This document shows, piece by piece, positions 1 through 8,953 of a stretch of 64,000 nucleotides of DNA. The stretch lies in contig JAZNPK010000034.1 of assembly GCA_045589595.1 (NCBI GenBank), forward strand, positions 12,968-76,967, read 5' to 3'. Source of the stretch: SIG77 sp045589595. Lineage in GTDB: Bacteria > Verrucomicrobiota > Lentisphaeria > Victivallales > UBA1829. Every line of letters starts with the position of its first letter. Position 1 is the stretch's first letter. A program made the position numbers and the translations under genes. The notes below the pieces were generated by a model. The model worked only from the letters and a program-made list of their open reading frames with translations. It was not told where the DNA came from and ran no database searches.

Positions 1-271
1 TAATTATAAGTATGTAAAACCGGAAGTGGATGTCTGGTCCGCCTGTGCAACTTTATATTATATGCTGACCGGTAAATCACCACGGGATTTTTCCGGCTCT
101 GTTCCGGTATCTCAAATCTTTGAGGAGCAGCCCACGCCGATCCGCGATTACAATCCTTATGTGCCTGAACCGCTGGCAGAGTTGATCGATACTGCGCTGG
201 ACGACAGGGAATCCCTCCGGTTCCGCTCCGCAGATCAGCTCCGTTTTGCCCTGCGGGATGTTTACCACTGA
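1..271 (+). CDS. Serine/threonine protein kinase, C-terminal fragment
   Basis: The reading frame is open from base 2 and ends at TGA 269-271, so the gene begins outside the window. About 89 residues remain. The pattern PEVDVWSACATLYYMLTG matches the F-helix region of Hanks-type Ser/Thr kinases (subdomain IX, where Asp-Val-Trp-Ser is typical), and the following helices end in the usual 'RFRSADQLRFAL' lobe. These kinases phosphorylate Ser/Thr on partner proteins. The catalytic loop and ATP-binding lobe are not visible, so activity cannot be judged. The protein stops directly after the kinase fold with no extra C-terminal sensor. It converges on ispG with a 6-base gap. Confidence 0.8.
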   Translation, partial: NYKYVKPEVDVWSACATLYYMLTGKSPRDFSGSVPVSQIFEEQPTPIRDYNPYVPEPLAELIDTALDDRESLRFRSADQLRFALRDVYH

Positions 272-277
272 GTTCCG

Positions 278-1333
278 TTATCTGGAGATCAGTTCCTTCA
301 AACGCTGAAAGGCATCATCCTCCGGCAGAACCGCTATCGTTTCGCCCTTCCGGAACAGCATCAGCCTGCCGTCACCTGAACCTGCGAGACCCGCATCCGC
401 ATCACGGGCTTCTCCCGGACCATTGACAATACAGCCCATAACCGCGATCTTTTTGACATCGCCCAGTGTGCCGGCATGTTTCATTTCCGCCACGAGCTGT
501 TCCACTTTTTCTGTCATCCCCACAAGATCGTACGCAGTACGGGCGCAGGTGGGACAGGAGACGATTTCCGGTTTTGCCTCCCGTAAGCCGAGCGCTTCCA
601 GCAGCGTGATCCCTGCACGGACTTCTTCACAGGGATCAGCCGTCAGACTGACGCGGATCGTATCGCCGATACCGTCAAGCAGCAGACTGCCGATCCCCGC
701 CGCCGATTTTATGATCCCGCGGTAAGGTGTGCCGGCTTCCGTGACACCCACATGCAGCGGGATGTCACGCAAGGCGGAAAAGCGTCTGTATGCCGCAACC
801 GTCACCGGTACGGAACTGGCTTTCAGTGAAACTGCGATATCCTGAAAATGGCATTCTTCCAGTTGGGCGATCTCGCGCAGTGCGGCTTCGCAGAGCGCCT
901 CTGCCGGTTCCAGCGTTTTCAGGTCGTCCGGCAGACTGCCGCCGTTGACGCCGACACGGATCGGTATGCCCGCATTCCCTGCGGCTTCCGCCACTTGCCG
1001 GACCTTCCGGACATTGCCGATATTTCCCGGATTGATACGGACCGCATGGATCCCTGCCGCAATCGCACGGAGTGCAAGTTCATGATTGAAATGTATGTCC
1101 GCCACCAGCGGAACGGGACTGTCCGGAATGATCTCATGCAGTGCCGCCGCCGATGCCATATCCGGCACTGCCAGCCTGACGATCTCACAGCCGCAGCCCG
1201 CAAGCGCGCGGATCTGATGCAGTGTGGCGGCAACATCTTTTGTCGGCGTATTTGTCATGGACTGGACCGTGACGGGCGCACCGCCGCCGATCCTGATGCC
1301 GCCAACAGAAATGCTCCGGCTTTTACTTCCCAT
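278..1333 (-). CDS. ispG: 4-hydroxy-3-methylbut-2-en-1-yl diphosphate synthase (IspG/GcpE)
   Basis: This 351-residue protein catalyses the penultimate step of the MEP isoprenoid pathway, reductive ring opening of MEcPP to HMBPP, in the cytoplasm. The N-terminal TIM-barrel begins with a typical 'PVTVQSMTNTPTKDV' segment. The [4Fe-4S] ligands are visible as SCPTC (about residue 260) and GCIVNGPGEA (about residue 299). It is the short bacterial form without the large central insertion found in plants and chlamydiae. Its ATG lies within the end of rseP (11-base overlap), preceded by AAGGAAA, so translation is probably coupled. It is the last gene of the prfB-to-ispG operon. The presence of dxr nearby gives two MEP-pathway enzymes in one transcript. 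Confidence 0.97.
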   Translation of the reverse strand: MGSKSRSISVGGIRIGGGAPVTVQSMTNTPTKDVAATLHQIRALAGCGCEIVRLAVPDMASAAALHEIIPDSPVPLVADIHFNHELALRAIAAGIHAVRINPGNIGNVRKVRQVAEAAGNAGIPIRVGVNGGSLPDDLKTLEPAEALCEAALREIAQLEECHFQDIAVSLKASSVPVTVAAYRRFSALRDIPLHVGVTEAGTPYRGIIKSAAGIGSLLLDGIGDTIRVSLTADPCEEVRAGITLLEALGLREAKPEIVSCPTCARTAYDLVGMTEKVEQLVAEMKHAGTLGDVKKIAVMGCIVNGPGEARDADAGLAGSGDGRLMLFRKGETIAVLPEDDAFQRLKELISR

Positions 1334-2987
1334 TTTCCTTCACCATATCTGCTTCACGGATGATTTTTCCCTGTTTCTCCGCTTCCGCCGGCAGCAGCCG
1401 TTTGATGTCAAAGAAGGTTACAAACAGCATGAAACCGATCAGCACCAGAACAAAGAAACCGGTGATGGGATGAAGGATTTTTTCAGAAGGAGGACGGCGG
1501 GTAATGATTTCCAGGACCGCCAGCAGAATATGTCCGCCATCCAGTACCGGGATCGGCAGAAGATTGAACAGCCCCAGACTGAACGAGATCACCACCACCA
1601 GATTCAGACCGATGATCAGAGAACCTCTGTAAACGGACATATACAGCGTTTCGCCGATCCCGATCGGACCGCTGAAATGCTGGGGACCGAGCGTTGTGTA
1701 ACCTGCATCTTTCATGCCCAGTTTCCTGCCGATACCGGCGGCTACACTTTTCAGAGAACGCCAGGTCGTATTGAGAACACTGACCAGTTGTTCCACCGGT
1801 GTCGGATAAGTCAGATACTGAAACTTGATGCCAAGTTTGTTTTTGCGGACAGCTGAAATGCTGAAAGTTTGTTCCTGCTCACCGCGGAGAATGGTCAATT
1901 CCACCGGTTCACCGCGGCTTTCCAGCACGCAACGGATCACATCCTGATTCAGCTCTGCTTTCTTTCCATTGACGGCCGTGATCCTGTCGCCCGCTTTCAA
2001 TTTTTCCGCCGCCGGCATATTGGGATAAACGGATTCCACCAGCAAGTCTGTTTCCGGATCAAAGGCGATCCCGAGAACGAAATCATCACCCTCTATTTCT
2101 GCCGGGTAAACCGTTACCGTTCCGGTGATCTCTTTATTATTTTCTTTCCGGATGTATTCTGCAACCAGCGGCTGCTTGTTGGCAAAATGCACCATCGTCA
2201 GAAATTCCGTTCTGCCGACTTCGATCCCGTTGAGTTTTGTGATTCTGTCGCCTTTTTTCAGACCTGCTTTTTCTGCCGGAGAATCTTTCAGCGGGGCAAT
2301 GACCACCGGCAGTTCGACCGTGAAGAAGGGAATCGGAATCTTTGCCGAAGGAGCCACCTGCCGGTTGACAACGGGCTGATAGACAATATCTTTGATGGTG
2401 CCGTCCGGTTTGCGTACCGTCAGCGTCACATCTCCCACGGTCAGCATGATATTTTGAGAGAATGAGTTCCATGTGCTGTTGAAGGTGCGCCCGTTCAGTT
2501 TGATGATGACATCGCCGGGACGCAGTCCGGCATTGTATTCCGGTTTGTCCACCTGAACTGTTTTGACTTTGAACTCCGTCATTTTCGGCGTCGATTGGGG
2601 CAAACCGAAAAACCAGATCGCACAACCCAACAGCATGGCAAAAAGAATGTTGAACAACGGACCTGCGGCAGCTGTCACGATCCGTTTCCACGGTTTCGCT
2701 CTCGGCAGGGGATCGCCGTTTTCATCTTGGGGTTCTCCTGTGGCATCGATTTGGGGCAGATCCACATATCCGCCTACGGGGATCCAGCCGATCCGGTATT
2801 CCACACCTTTGATTTTTTTCGCCCATATTTTGCGGAACCCGATGGAAAATGCCAGAACACGCAGACCGCACATCCGCGCAACAAGAAAGTGTCCCAGTTC
2901 GTGAACAAAAATACACAGACCGAAAAAGATGATCATAAAAAGAGCTGATCCGATGACCGACAGAATATGCAAGATAGCGTCCCACAT
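1323..2987 (-). CDS. rseP: Site-2 intramembrane zinc protease, RseP family
   Basis: A 554-residue integral membrane metalloprotease of family M50B that cuts membrane-embedded substrates such as anti-sigma factors. The zinc site HELGH is at residues 29-33 in the first membrane helix, and the third-ligand motif PVLDGGH lies near the C-terminal helices. Two PDZ-like domains sit between them in the periplasmic part (for example 'DKPEYNAGLRPGDVIIKLNG' and a second 'KDSPAEKAGLKKGDRI'), with a further PDZ-like stretch near residue 310. It is longer than E. coli RseP (about 450). A strong GGAGG precedes the ATG. Placement between dxr and ispG is common in bacteria and probably reflects membrane and isoprenoid housekeeping. 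The substrate is unknown. Confidence 0.95.
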   Translation of the reverse strand: MWDAILHILSVIGSALFMIIFFGLCIFVHELGHFLVARMCGLRVLAFSIGFRKIWAKKIKGVEYRIGWIPVGGYVDLPQIDATGEPQDENGDPLPRAKPWKRIVTAAAGPLFNILFAMLLGCAIWFFGLPQSTPKMTEFKVKTVQVDKPEYNAGLRPGDVIIKLNGRTFNSTWNSFSQNIMLTVGDVTLTVRKPDGTIKDIVYQPVVNRQVAPSAKIPIPFFTVELPVVIAPLKDSPAEKAGLKKGDRITKLNGIEVGRTEFLTMVHFANKQPLVAEYIRKENNKEITGTVTVYPAEIEGDDFVLGIAFDPETDLLVESVYPNMPAAEKLKAGDRITAVNGKKAELNQDVIRCVLESRGEPVELTILRGEQEQTFSISAVRKNKLGIKFQYLTYPTPVEQLVSVLNTTWRSLKSVAAGIGRKLGMKDAGYTTLGPQHFSGPIGIGETLYMSVYRGSLIIGLNLVVVISFSLGLFNLLPIPVLDGGHILLAVLEIITRRPPSEKILHPITGFFVLVLIGFMLFVTFFDIKRLLPAEAEKQGKIIREADMVKENGK

Positions 2988-3026
2988 GATTTATACCTCC
3001 AGATTTTCCTTATTGTTCCAATGTCA

Positions 3027-4178
3027 TTATATTGCGATCCCTGCGGCATAAGCACGCGCCCAGGTATCCGCTTCGTGAATGTCCGCCCAACCCGGATTTG
3101 TTGTCACCCCGTGGGCATCCATTGTTTTTTCGATGATCGTCCAGATGTCCGGCAGCCGGATCTCACCGGCGCAAAATCTCAAACACGCCGCCTCGTTTGC
3201 CGCATTCATCACCGCAGACATCGTTCCGCCTTCGATCATTGCACGGCGTGCAAAACGGAGAGAGGGGAACCGTTTTTCGTCCGGCGCTTCAAACGTCAGC
3301 GGTCCGGACTTTGTCAGGTCCAGACGCTTCAGCCCCGTCGGGATCCGGTCCGGTGCGGTCAACGCATACTGGATCGGAAATGCCATATCCGGCTCACTCA
3401 ACAATGCCGTGACCGATCCATCTCTCCACTCCACCATGGAATGCACAATGGATTGCGGATGCACCAATACATCGATCCGGCTCTGATCCATTGCAAAAAG
3501 ATAATGGGCTTCGATCATTTCCAACGCTTTGTTCATCAGCGTGGCAGAATCCAATGTCACTTTCGGTCCCATAGACCAGGTGGGATGCTTCATCGCATCT
3601 GCCCAGGTCACTCGCTGCAATTCCTCCGGTGTACTCAAACGGAACGGACCGCCGCTGGCTGTCAGGATCAGCCGTTCCACCGTATCCGGTTCATGTCCTT
3701 CCAGACACTGAAAAATGGCACTGTGTTCACTGTCAACCGGCAAAATACGGATCTTTTTTTCCGCCGCCAGTTTCATGATCAGACTGCCCGCCTTCACCAT
3801 GACTTCTTTACTGGCGAGCGCAATCGTTTTTCCGGCTTCCATCGCAGCCGCTACCGGCATCAATGCACCGTTTCCGGCAATCGCCGCTACCACAATATCA
3901 ATGTCAAGAGTCCGCAGCAGATCGCAAAGCGCTTCCTCCCCCGCCGACGCAGTCGTGCCGGACGGCAGAAGCGAGCGCAGCTGCGGGAGCTTCGAGGCGT
4001 CCGATGTGATTGCGTGGGGGACATGGAATTCCGACGCAATGGCAGCCAGTTGTCCGATATTTCCGCTGCCGGCTGCGATCAGTTCCAACCGGTAGTGATC
4101 GGTACCAAGACCGCGGAGAACGCGCAGTGTACTGCTGCCGATGGAGCCTGTCGCTCCCAATAATGCGATCTTTTTCAT
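3027..4178 (-). CDS. dxr: 1-deoxy-D-xylulose 5-phosphate reductoisomerase
   Basis: The enzyme converts DXP to MEP with NADPH, the first committed MEP-pathway step. The start is set at 4178 (383 residues), where the protein opens with MKKIALLGATGSIGSSTLRV, the canonical NADPH-binding fold, behind an AAGGCGGGG ribosome-binding site. An upstream in-frame start would add 35 residues without homology. Metal and substrate motifs are present: 'ALASKEVMVKAG' and 'PVDSEHSAIFQCLEG'. Length fits the family (380-400). It sits in the same operon as rseP and ispG, with short gaps on both sides. Confidence 0.97.
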   Translation of the reverse strand: MKKIALLGATGSIGSSTLRVLRGLGTDHYRLELIAAGSGNIGQLAAIASEFHVPHAITSDASKLPQLRSLLPSGTTASAGEEALCDLLRTLDIDIVVAAIAGNGALMPVAAAMEAGKTIALASKEVMVKAGSLIMKLAAEKKIRILPVDSEHSAIFQCLEGHEPDTVERLILTASGGPFRLSTPEELQRVTWADAMKHPTWSMGPKVTLDSATLMNKALEMIEAHYLFAMDQSRIDVLVHPQSIVHSMVEWRDGSVTALLSEPDMAFPIQYALTAPDRIPTGLKRLDLTKSGPLTFEAPDEKRFPSLRFARRAMIEGGTMSAVMNAANEAACLRFCAGEIRLPDIWTIIEKTMDAHGVTTNPGWADIHEADTWARAYAAGIAI

Positions 4179-4197
4179 CCCCGCCTTCTGTCTGCTT

Positions 4198-4641
4198 TTA
4201 TTTGCTTTCCACCATGAAGGTGACAGGTCCGTCATTTTCCAGAGAGACCAGCATATCTGCGCCGAACTCGCCGGTCGGTACATCTTTTCCGATTTGACCG
4301 GAGAGCAGTTTTACAAAATGTTCATACAGCGGGATCGCCTGTTCCGGCAGAGCGGCATCGCTGAATCCGGGACGCCGTCCTTTCCGGCAATCTCCGTACA
4401 GTGTAAACTGTGAAACGACCAACGCTTCCCCGTTATTTTCGATCAGGGACCGGTTCATTTTTCCCGCTTCATCGCAGAAAATACGCAGGTTTGCCACTTT
4501 TTCCGCCAGATATGCCGCATCCGCTTCCGTATCGGTATGAGTAACACCGAACAGGATCAGGAGACCGCTGCCGATCTCCCCGACTGTTTTGCCTTCAATG
4601 GATACGGATGCTTTTCTGACTCGCTGGATCAAGGCGCGCAT
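4198..4641 (-). CDS. dtd: D-aminoacyl-tRNA deacylase
   Basis: A 147-residue cytoplasmic homodimeric enzyme that hydrolyses D-amino acids (and glycine on tRNA-Ala) from mischarged tRNA. The family signatures are complete: N-terminal MRALIQRVRKASV, the SQFTLYGD active-site motif, and the C-terminal NDGPVTF with the cross-subunit Gly-Pro motif. The length is standard. AAGGGAA precedes the ATG. It lies 19 bases upstream of dxr and 11 bases downstream of folE within the operon. Confidence 0.97.
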   Translation of the reverse strand: MRALIQRVRKASVSIEGKTVGEIGSGLLILFGVTHTDTEADAAYLAEKVANLRIFCDEAGKMNRSLIENNGEALVVSQFTLYGDCRKGRRPGFSDAALPEQAIPLYEHFVKLLSGQIGKDVPTGEFGADMLVSLENDGPVTFMVESK

Positions 4642-4652
4642 AGCAGTTCCCT

Positions 4653-5204
4653 TTATCCTTTGATGAGTTTCAGAAATTCAGCTCTGGTTTCCGCTTCTCT
4701 GCGGAAACTGCCCAGCATGGATGATGTTTCCATCACCGAATTCTGTTTCTGAACACCGCGCATCAGCATACACAGATGCTGTGCCTCCATCACAACGCCG
4801 ATTCCCTGCGGAGCAAGGACATCCTGAATGGCATCTGCGATCTGGCGGCACAGTCGTTCCTGCACCTGCAGACGCCGTGCAAACATATCCACGATCCGTG
4901 CCAGTTTGCTGACGCCCACGATTTTGCCGTTGGGGATATAACCGATATGGCATTTGCCGAAGAAGGGCAGCAGGTGATGTTCGCACATACTGTAAAACTC
5001 AATGTCGCGCACGATCACCATATCATCGCAGTCTTCTTCAAAAATGGCACCGTGAACAACATCATCCAGATTCTGACGGTAACCGCGGGTGAGATATTCC
5101 CAACTGCGCTGTACCCGTTCCGGCGTCTTGATCAGACCTTCCCGTTCCGGATCTTCCCCGATCTCTGTCAGCAGAGAACGGACATGTCCTTCCAATTCCA
5201 TCAT
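4653..5204 (-). CDS. folE: GTP cyclohydrolase I
   Basis: A 183-residue enzyme converting GTP to 7,8-dihydroneopterin triphosphate, the entry step to folate or, in other contexts, queuosine and related pterins. The zinc and active-site segment CEHHLLPFFGKCHIGYIP is seen from about residue 73. The second zinc Cys lies in the C-terminal 'AQHLCMLMRGV' segment. Length matches the type IA family. Two adjacent ATG codons occur at the start and the ribosome-binding site is weak, so translation may depend on coupling with metY, which ends 6 bases upstream. Confidence 0.96.
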   Translation of the reverse strand: MMELEGHVRSLLTEIGEDPEREGLIKTPERVQRSWEYLTRGYRQNLDDVVHGAIFEEDCDDMVIVRDIEFYSMCEHHLLPFFGKCHIGYIPNGKIVGVSKLARIVDMFARRLQVQERLCRQIADAIQDVLAPQGIGVVMEAQHLCMLMRGVQKQNSVMETSSMLGSFRREAETRAEFLKLIKG

Positions 5205-5210
5205 GATGTT

Positions 5211-6488
5211 TTACACCTGTTCCATTGCCTGATCAAAGTCGGCAATGATGTCGTCAATATTTTCGATACCGACGGATACGCGCACCATTTCCGGCAGAAC
5301 ACCTGCCGCCACCAGTTCCTCGTCGGAAAGCTGACGGTGTGTCATACTGGCGGGATGCAGAACGCCGGTCCGGACATCTGCCACATGGACCACGATCGCT
5401 GCCAATTTCAGGCTGTTCATGACTTTTTCGCTTGCCGCTTTTCCGCCCTTCATACCGAAGCAGAGAACACCGCTGCCACCCTTCAGATATTTCTTTGCCA
5501 TTTCGTACTGGCTGTCGCCTTTCAGGAACGGATACTTGACCCAGGCAACTTTCGGGTGATTCTGAAGATGTTCTGCCAGTTTCAGCGCATTTTCGCTGTG
5601 CCGTTCCATCCGGAGATGCAATGTTTCCAGACCCACATGGCTGAGGAATGCATTGAAAGGCATCATGGGGAAACCAAGGTCACGCACCCACTGAACACGC
5701 AGTTTGACCGAGAAGGGGCAGGCTGCAAAGTCGCGGGTATAGATCAGACCGTGATAACTTTTATCCGGTTCGGTGAATTCGGGATACTTCCCGTTTGTCC
5801 AGTCGAATGTGCCTTTTTCAATGACGATCCCGCCCACAGAAAGCGCGTGTCCGTCCGTGTATTTCGTGGTGGAGTGAGTAACAATGTCCGCGCCGAAATC
5901 GAAAGGTTTGCAGAGGAACGGCGTGGGGAATGTGTTGTCCACGATAAAGGGGACACCCAGTGCTTTCGCTGCGGTACTGAACGCTTCAAAGTTGAGAACG
6001 GACAATGCCGGGTTCGCAATGGTTTCAGCAAAGACTGCCCGTGTTTCCGGACGGGCTGCCGCAATGATATCTTCCGCCGTGGAATCTGCCGGAACAAGCG
6101 TCACTTCCACCCCCATTTTTTTTAGTGTGTTGGTGAACAGTGAAACCGTACCGCCGTAAAGCGCGGCACTTGCCACTACATGCTGTCCGCAGGTACAGCA
6201 GTTCATGATCGCCATTGTATTGGCAGTCTGACCGGCAGACAGGGCAACTGCAGCCACGCCGCCTTCCAGAGCCGCCATTTTCTTTTCAAAGCAATCGACT
6301 GTGGGATTGGCGAGCCGGGTATAGAAAAAGCCCGGTGCTTTCAGGTCAAACAGATCGGCGACCTGCTGACTTGTTTCGTACTGATAAGTCGTACTCTGAA
6401 CGATGGGCAGTACGCGGGGATCACCGTTTTTCGGCTCATATCCCGCCTGAACTGCCAGCGTTTCGATTTTCCAGTTTTTATCCTGCAT
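5211..6488 (-). CDS. metY: O-acetylhomoserine aminocarboxypropyltransferase (sulfhydrylase)
   Basis: A 425-residue PLP-dependent enzyme of the Cys/Met metabolism family, expected to make homocysteine from O-acetylhomoserine and sulfide. The PLP lysine is about Lys209 in HSTTKYTDGHA. The cofactor-binding 'LSAGQTANTMAIMN' and 'IVDNTFPTPFLCKP' segments are intact. Length and motifs match MetY rather than the shorter MetB/MetC lyases, but substrate choice (O-acetyl versus O-succinyl) cannot be proved from sequence. AAAGGA precedes the ATG. It lies 27 bases downstream of the GH109-like gene and 6 bases upstream of folE. No SAM riboswitch or MET box was recognised upstream. Confidence 0.9.
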   Translation of the reverse strand: MQDKNWKIETLAVQAGYEPKNGDPRVLPIVQSTTYQYETSQQVADLFDLKAPGFFYTRLANPTVDCFEKKMAALEGGVAAVALSAGQTANTMAIMNCCTCGQHVVASAALYGGTVSLFTNTLKKMGVEVTLVPADSTAEDIIAAARPETRAVFAETIANPALSVLNFEAFSTAAKALGVPFIVDNTFPTPFLCKPFDFGADIVTHSTTKYTDGHALSVGGIVIEKGTFDWTNGKYPEFTEPDKSYHGLIYTRDFAACPFSVKLRVQWVRDLGFPMMPFNAFLSHVGLETLHLRMERHSENALKLAEHLQNHPKVAWVKYPFLKGDSQYEMAKKYLKGGSGVLCFGMKGGKAASEKVMNSLKLAAIVVHVADVRTGVLHPASMTHRQLSDEELVAAGVLPEMVRVSVGIENIDDIIADFDQAMEQV

Positions 6489-6515
6489 CGTGTTGAAATC
6501 CTTTCTGTGCCGCGA

Positions 6516-7751
6516 TCATTCGCAGACTTCGTCCAGGCACCATTTGTTGCGGTACAGCGGTTCGCGGTCCACCCATTTCCCATTGGTGAAGTCGGGGAAT
6601 GCCACCGGCGCGGAGCCGAGCGCGATAGACTGTTCGGAGAGAGTGGTAACTGCCATCCATGCGGCGCAGTCATAAACGTCAATGGGGGTGACGGTGCGGT
6701 TCTTGACGGCATCGAAGAAGGCGCGGAGTGCCAGAGCATCCATACCGCCGTGACCGCCGACCTGATTGTCGCGGAATTCTTTCCAGATGGGATGATCGTA
6801 TTCCTGATAGAACTTGTCCTGGCGATCCCATTCGTGGGTGAGATAGGGGTTGCCGGCAATGTCCAGCTTTTCGTATTTCGGGCTGATGCCTTCAATGTAG
6901 ATGCCTTTGGCATTTTCCAGCCAGATCCCCTTCGTGCCCTGCACGCGGCAGTTGCGGGAATAGGGACGGGGCAGACTGACACCGTGGGTGAGGGTGATGT
7001 TTTCGCCGTTGGCGCACTTGATGACGGTGGTCACGATGTCGCCCGCATTGTAGTGGGCGTTGACGCCGTGTTCTTTTGCCGCAAGATCAAAACCGCGTCC
7101 TTTGGTGGCGCTGGAGGTCAGGCTCAGGAAGCGGTTGCCGCGGTTGATACGGAGGATCTTGGAGATGGGACCGAGACCGTGTGTGGGATAGAGGTCGCCG
7201 TTTCTGTGCATATTGTGCAGGGCGCGTTCGCAGCGGGTGCCGTTCCAAGCCATTTCAGCGAGTTCATGTTCGTAACCGCATTCGCAATAGATCAGTTCGC
7301 CGAACATACCTTTGCGGACCATGTTCAGGACCATGAGTTCTTCCCGGTTGTAGCAGCAGTTTTCCAGCATCATGCAACTGACGCCGGTGGATTCGGACGC
7401 GTGAACGAGCTGCCAGAGTTCATCGATGCTGGAGGCTCCGCCCACTTCGATCCCGGCATATTTTCCGGCTGCCATGGCGTCCTTGGCAATTTCAAGATGG
7501 CTGTTCCAGCTGGTGGGGACAAGAACCGCATCCACATTGGGATCGGCGATCAGTTCCCGGTATGTTTTGTACGCTGCAGCTTTGGGCCAACCGTGTTTTT
7601 CGAGGATGGACTGGATCAGGTCGATCCGGGCATCACGGAAGTCGCAGATCGCTGTGACTTCCACTTCGCCGTTCAGGGCAAACATTGTTGCCAGAAGTGT
7701 TTCCGCTCTCGCACCGAGACCGATGATACCGATTTTTACCGCATTGCTCAT
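6516..7751 (-). CDS. Gfo/Idh/MocA-fold protein, GH109 (alpha-N-acetylgalactosaminidase)-like
   Basis: A 411-residue protein with an N-terminal Rossmann fold (GIIGLGARAETLL) for NAD(H). The central part matches the GH109 pattern: 'MLENCCYNREELMVLNMVR', then NGDLYPTHGLGP, whose Tyr and His correspond to residues needed in the GH109 NAD-dependent mechanism, then 'INRGNRF'. GH109 enzymes cleave alpha-GalNAc, for example from blood-group A or mucin O-glycans, using tightly bound NAD. Start 7751 is chosen (AAGGAA behind it); an upstream in-frame ATG adds 18 unlikely residues. No signal peptide is seen, so it would act in the cytoplasm. It is lodged between prfB and metY in a housekeeping operon. 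It could have another sugar specificity. Confidence 0.85.
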   Translation of the reverse strand: MSNAVKIGIIGLGARAETLLATMFALNGEVEVTAICDFRDARIDLIQSILEKHGWPKAAAYKTYRELIADPNVDAVLVPTSWNSHLEIAKDAMAAGKYAGIEVGGASSIDELWQLVHASESTGVSCMMLENCCYNREELMVLNMVRKGMFGELIYCECGYEHELAEMAWNGTRCERALHNMHRNGDLYPTHGLGPISKILRINRGNRFLSLTSSATKGRGFDLAAKEHGVNAHYNAGDIVTTVIKCANGENITLTHGVSLPRPYSRNCRVQGTKGIWLENAKGIYIEGISPKYEKLDIAGNPYLTHEWDRQDKFYQEYDHPIWKEFRDNQVGGHGGMDALALRAFFDAVKNRTVTPIDVYDCAAWMAVTTLSEQSIALGSAPVAFPDFTNGKWVDREPLYRNKWCLDEVCE

Positions 7752-7816
7752 TTTGTTGTGTTCCTTATGTGATGTTTTGTTGTTATGTGATGATGTTGAA
7801 ATCAATTTCAGAACTG

Positions 7817-8917
7817 TTATCTGCCGCCGGTCTGTTTCAGCCAGGCTTCCACGAACATATCCAGATCGCCGTCCAGAACTGCCGCCGTATTGCCGGTTTC
7901 CACATCAGTACGGAGGTCTTTGACCATCTGATAGGGCTGCAGAACATAGGACCGGATCTGACTGCCCCAGCCGATTTCCGCTTTGTCGCCGGTGATCTGC
8001 TGCGCTTCGCGTCTCCGTTTTTCTTCTTCCAATTCGTAAAGACGCGCTTTCAGCATCTTCATTGCCATTTCGCGGTTTTTGTGCTGACTGCGCTCCATCT
8101 GACATGCCACGACCACACCGGTGGGAAGGTGGGTGATACGGACTGCACTGTCGGTACGGTTGACGTACTGACCGCCGGCTCCGGATGCACGGTAGGTATC
8201 GATCCGCAGGTCTTTTTCCTCCACGGCGATGTCAATATCTTCTTCCAGTTCGGGAAATGCGTCTGCCGAAGCGAAGGAGGTATGTCTGCGCGCATTGCTG
8301 TCGAAGGGGGAAATACGCACCAGACGGTGGATGCCCCGTTCCGCTTTCAGGTAGCCGTATGAAAATTCACCGGTGACTTTCAGGATCGCGCTCTTGATAC
8401 CGGCTTCATCTCCGGGCTGCATATCGATGATCTCATCTTTCCAGCCGCGGCGTTCAAACCAGCGGCGGTACATCCGCAGAAGGATGCTCGCCCAGTCACA
8501 GGATTCCGTTCCGCCGGCACCTGAGTGAATGTAAAAGAAACAATTGTTTCTGTCGAATTTACCGGAAAGGAAACTGACCAGTTCGATCTTATCCAGTTCG
8601 GCGGAAAGTTCGGTCCATGCGGAATCGGATTCTTCCAGAAATGCTTCATCTTCCGCGGCGAGTTCGGCAATGGCAAGAAAATCTTCTGCTTTGCGCTGAA
8701 TGGCGGCATAAGGTTCGATCACATTTTTGCAGGCGGAAAGACTCTGAACGGTCGCCTGGGCGGCTTCTTTATCGTCCCAGAAATCGGGCTTTGCCATAAT
8801 GCCTTCGATCTCTTTGATTTTCGCCTTGTTTTCGTCGATCTTCAAAAAACTGGACAACTGCTCAAGACGCTGGATCACGTCCTGCCCCTTCTGCCGGATT
8901 TCTTCTATTGTCATCAT
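7817..8917 (-). CDS. prfB: Peptide chain release factor 2, without programmed frameshift
   Basis: A 366-residue class I release factor reading UAA and UGA. The stop-codon recognition tripeptide SPF (about residue 201) identifies RF2 rather than RF1, and the GGQ peptidyl-hydrolysis motif is in 'ASGAGGQYVNRTDS' near residue 246. In many bacteria prfB needs a +1 frameshift at an internal UGA near codon 25. Here the frame is continuous through the equivalent position (TTT TTG AAG), with no in-frame TGA and no Shine-Dalgarno-like AGGGGG before it. A palindrome at 8920-8952 lies just upstream. Head of the operon running to ispG. Confidence 0.97.
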   Translation of the reverse strand: MMTIEEIRQKGQDVIQRLEQLSSFLKIDENKAKIKEIEGIMAKPDFWDDKEAAQATVQSLSACKNVIEPYAAIQRKAEDFLAIAELAAEDEAFLEESDSAWTELSAELDKIELVSFLSGKFDRNNCFFYIHSGAGGTESCDWASILLRMYRRWFERRGWKDEIIDMQPGDEAGIKSAILKVTGEFSYGYLKAERGIHRLVRISPFDSNARRHTSFASADAFPELEEDIDIAVEEKDLRIDTYRASGAGGQYVNRTDSAVRITHLPTGVVVACQMERSQHKNREMAMKMLKARLYELEEEKRRREAQQITGDKAEIGWGSQIRSYVLQPYQMVKDLRTDVETGNTAAVLDGDLDMFVEAWLKQTGGR

Positions 8918-8919
8918 AA

Positions 8920-8952
8920 TCTGCTTGTTCCCTTCGGTTGTTTACAAGCAGA
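8920..8952 (-). promoter_or_regulatory. Palindrome around the prfB ribosome-binding site
   Basis: TCTGCTTGT (8920-8928) and ACAAGCAGA (8944-8952) form a perfect 9-bp inverted repeat with a 15-base loop. On the minus strand the loop contains the AAGGGA ribosome-binding site and the 3' arm ends two bases before the ATG. The promoter at 8954-8982 would start transcription near 8947, which would cut into the 5' arm, so it may act as a DNA operator rather than an RNA hairpin unless a further upstream start is used. Confidence 0.55.
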
Positions 8953-8953
8953 T

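Noticed and set aside
8830..8870. Possible programmed frameshift site in prfB
   Set aside because: No in-frame stop and no upstream AGGGGG-like signal; the frame is continuous.
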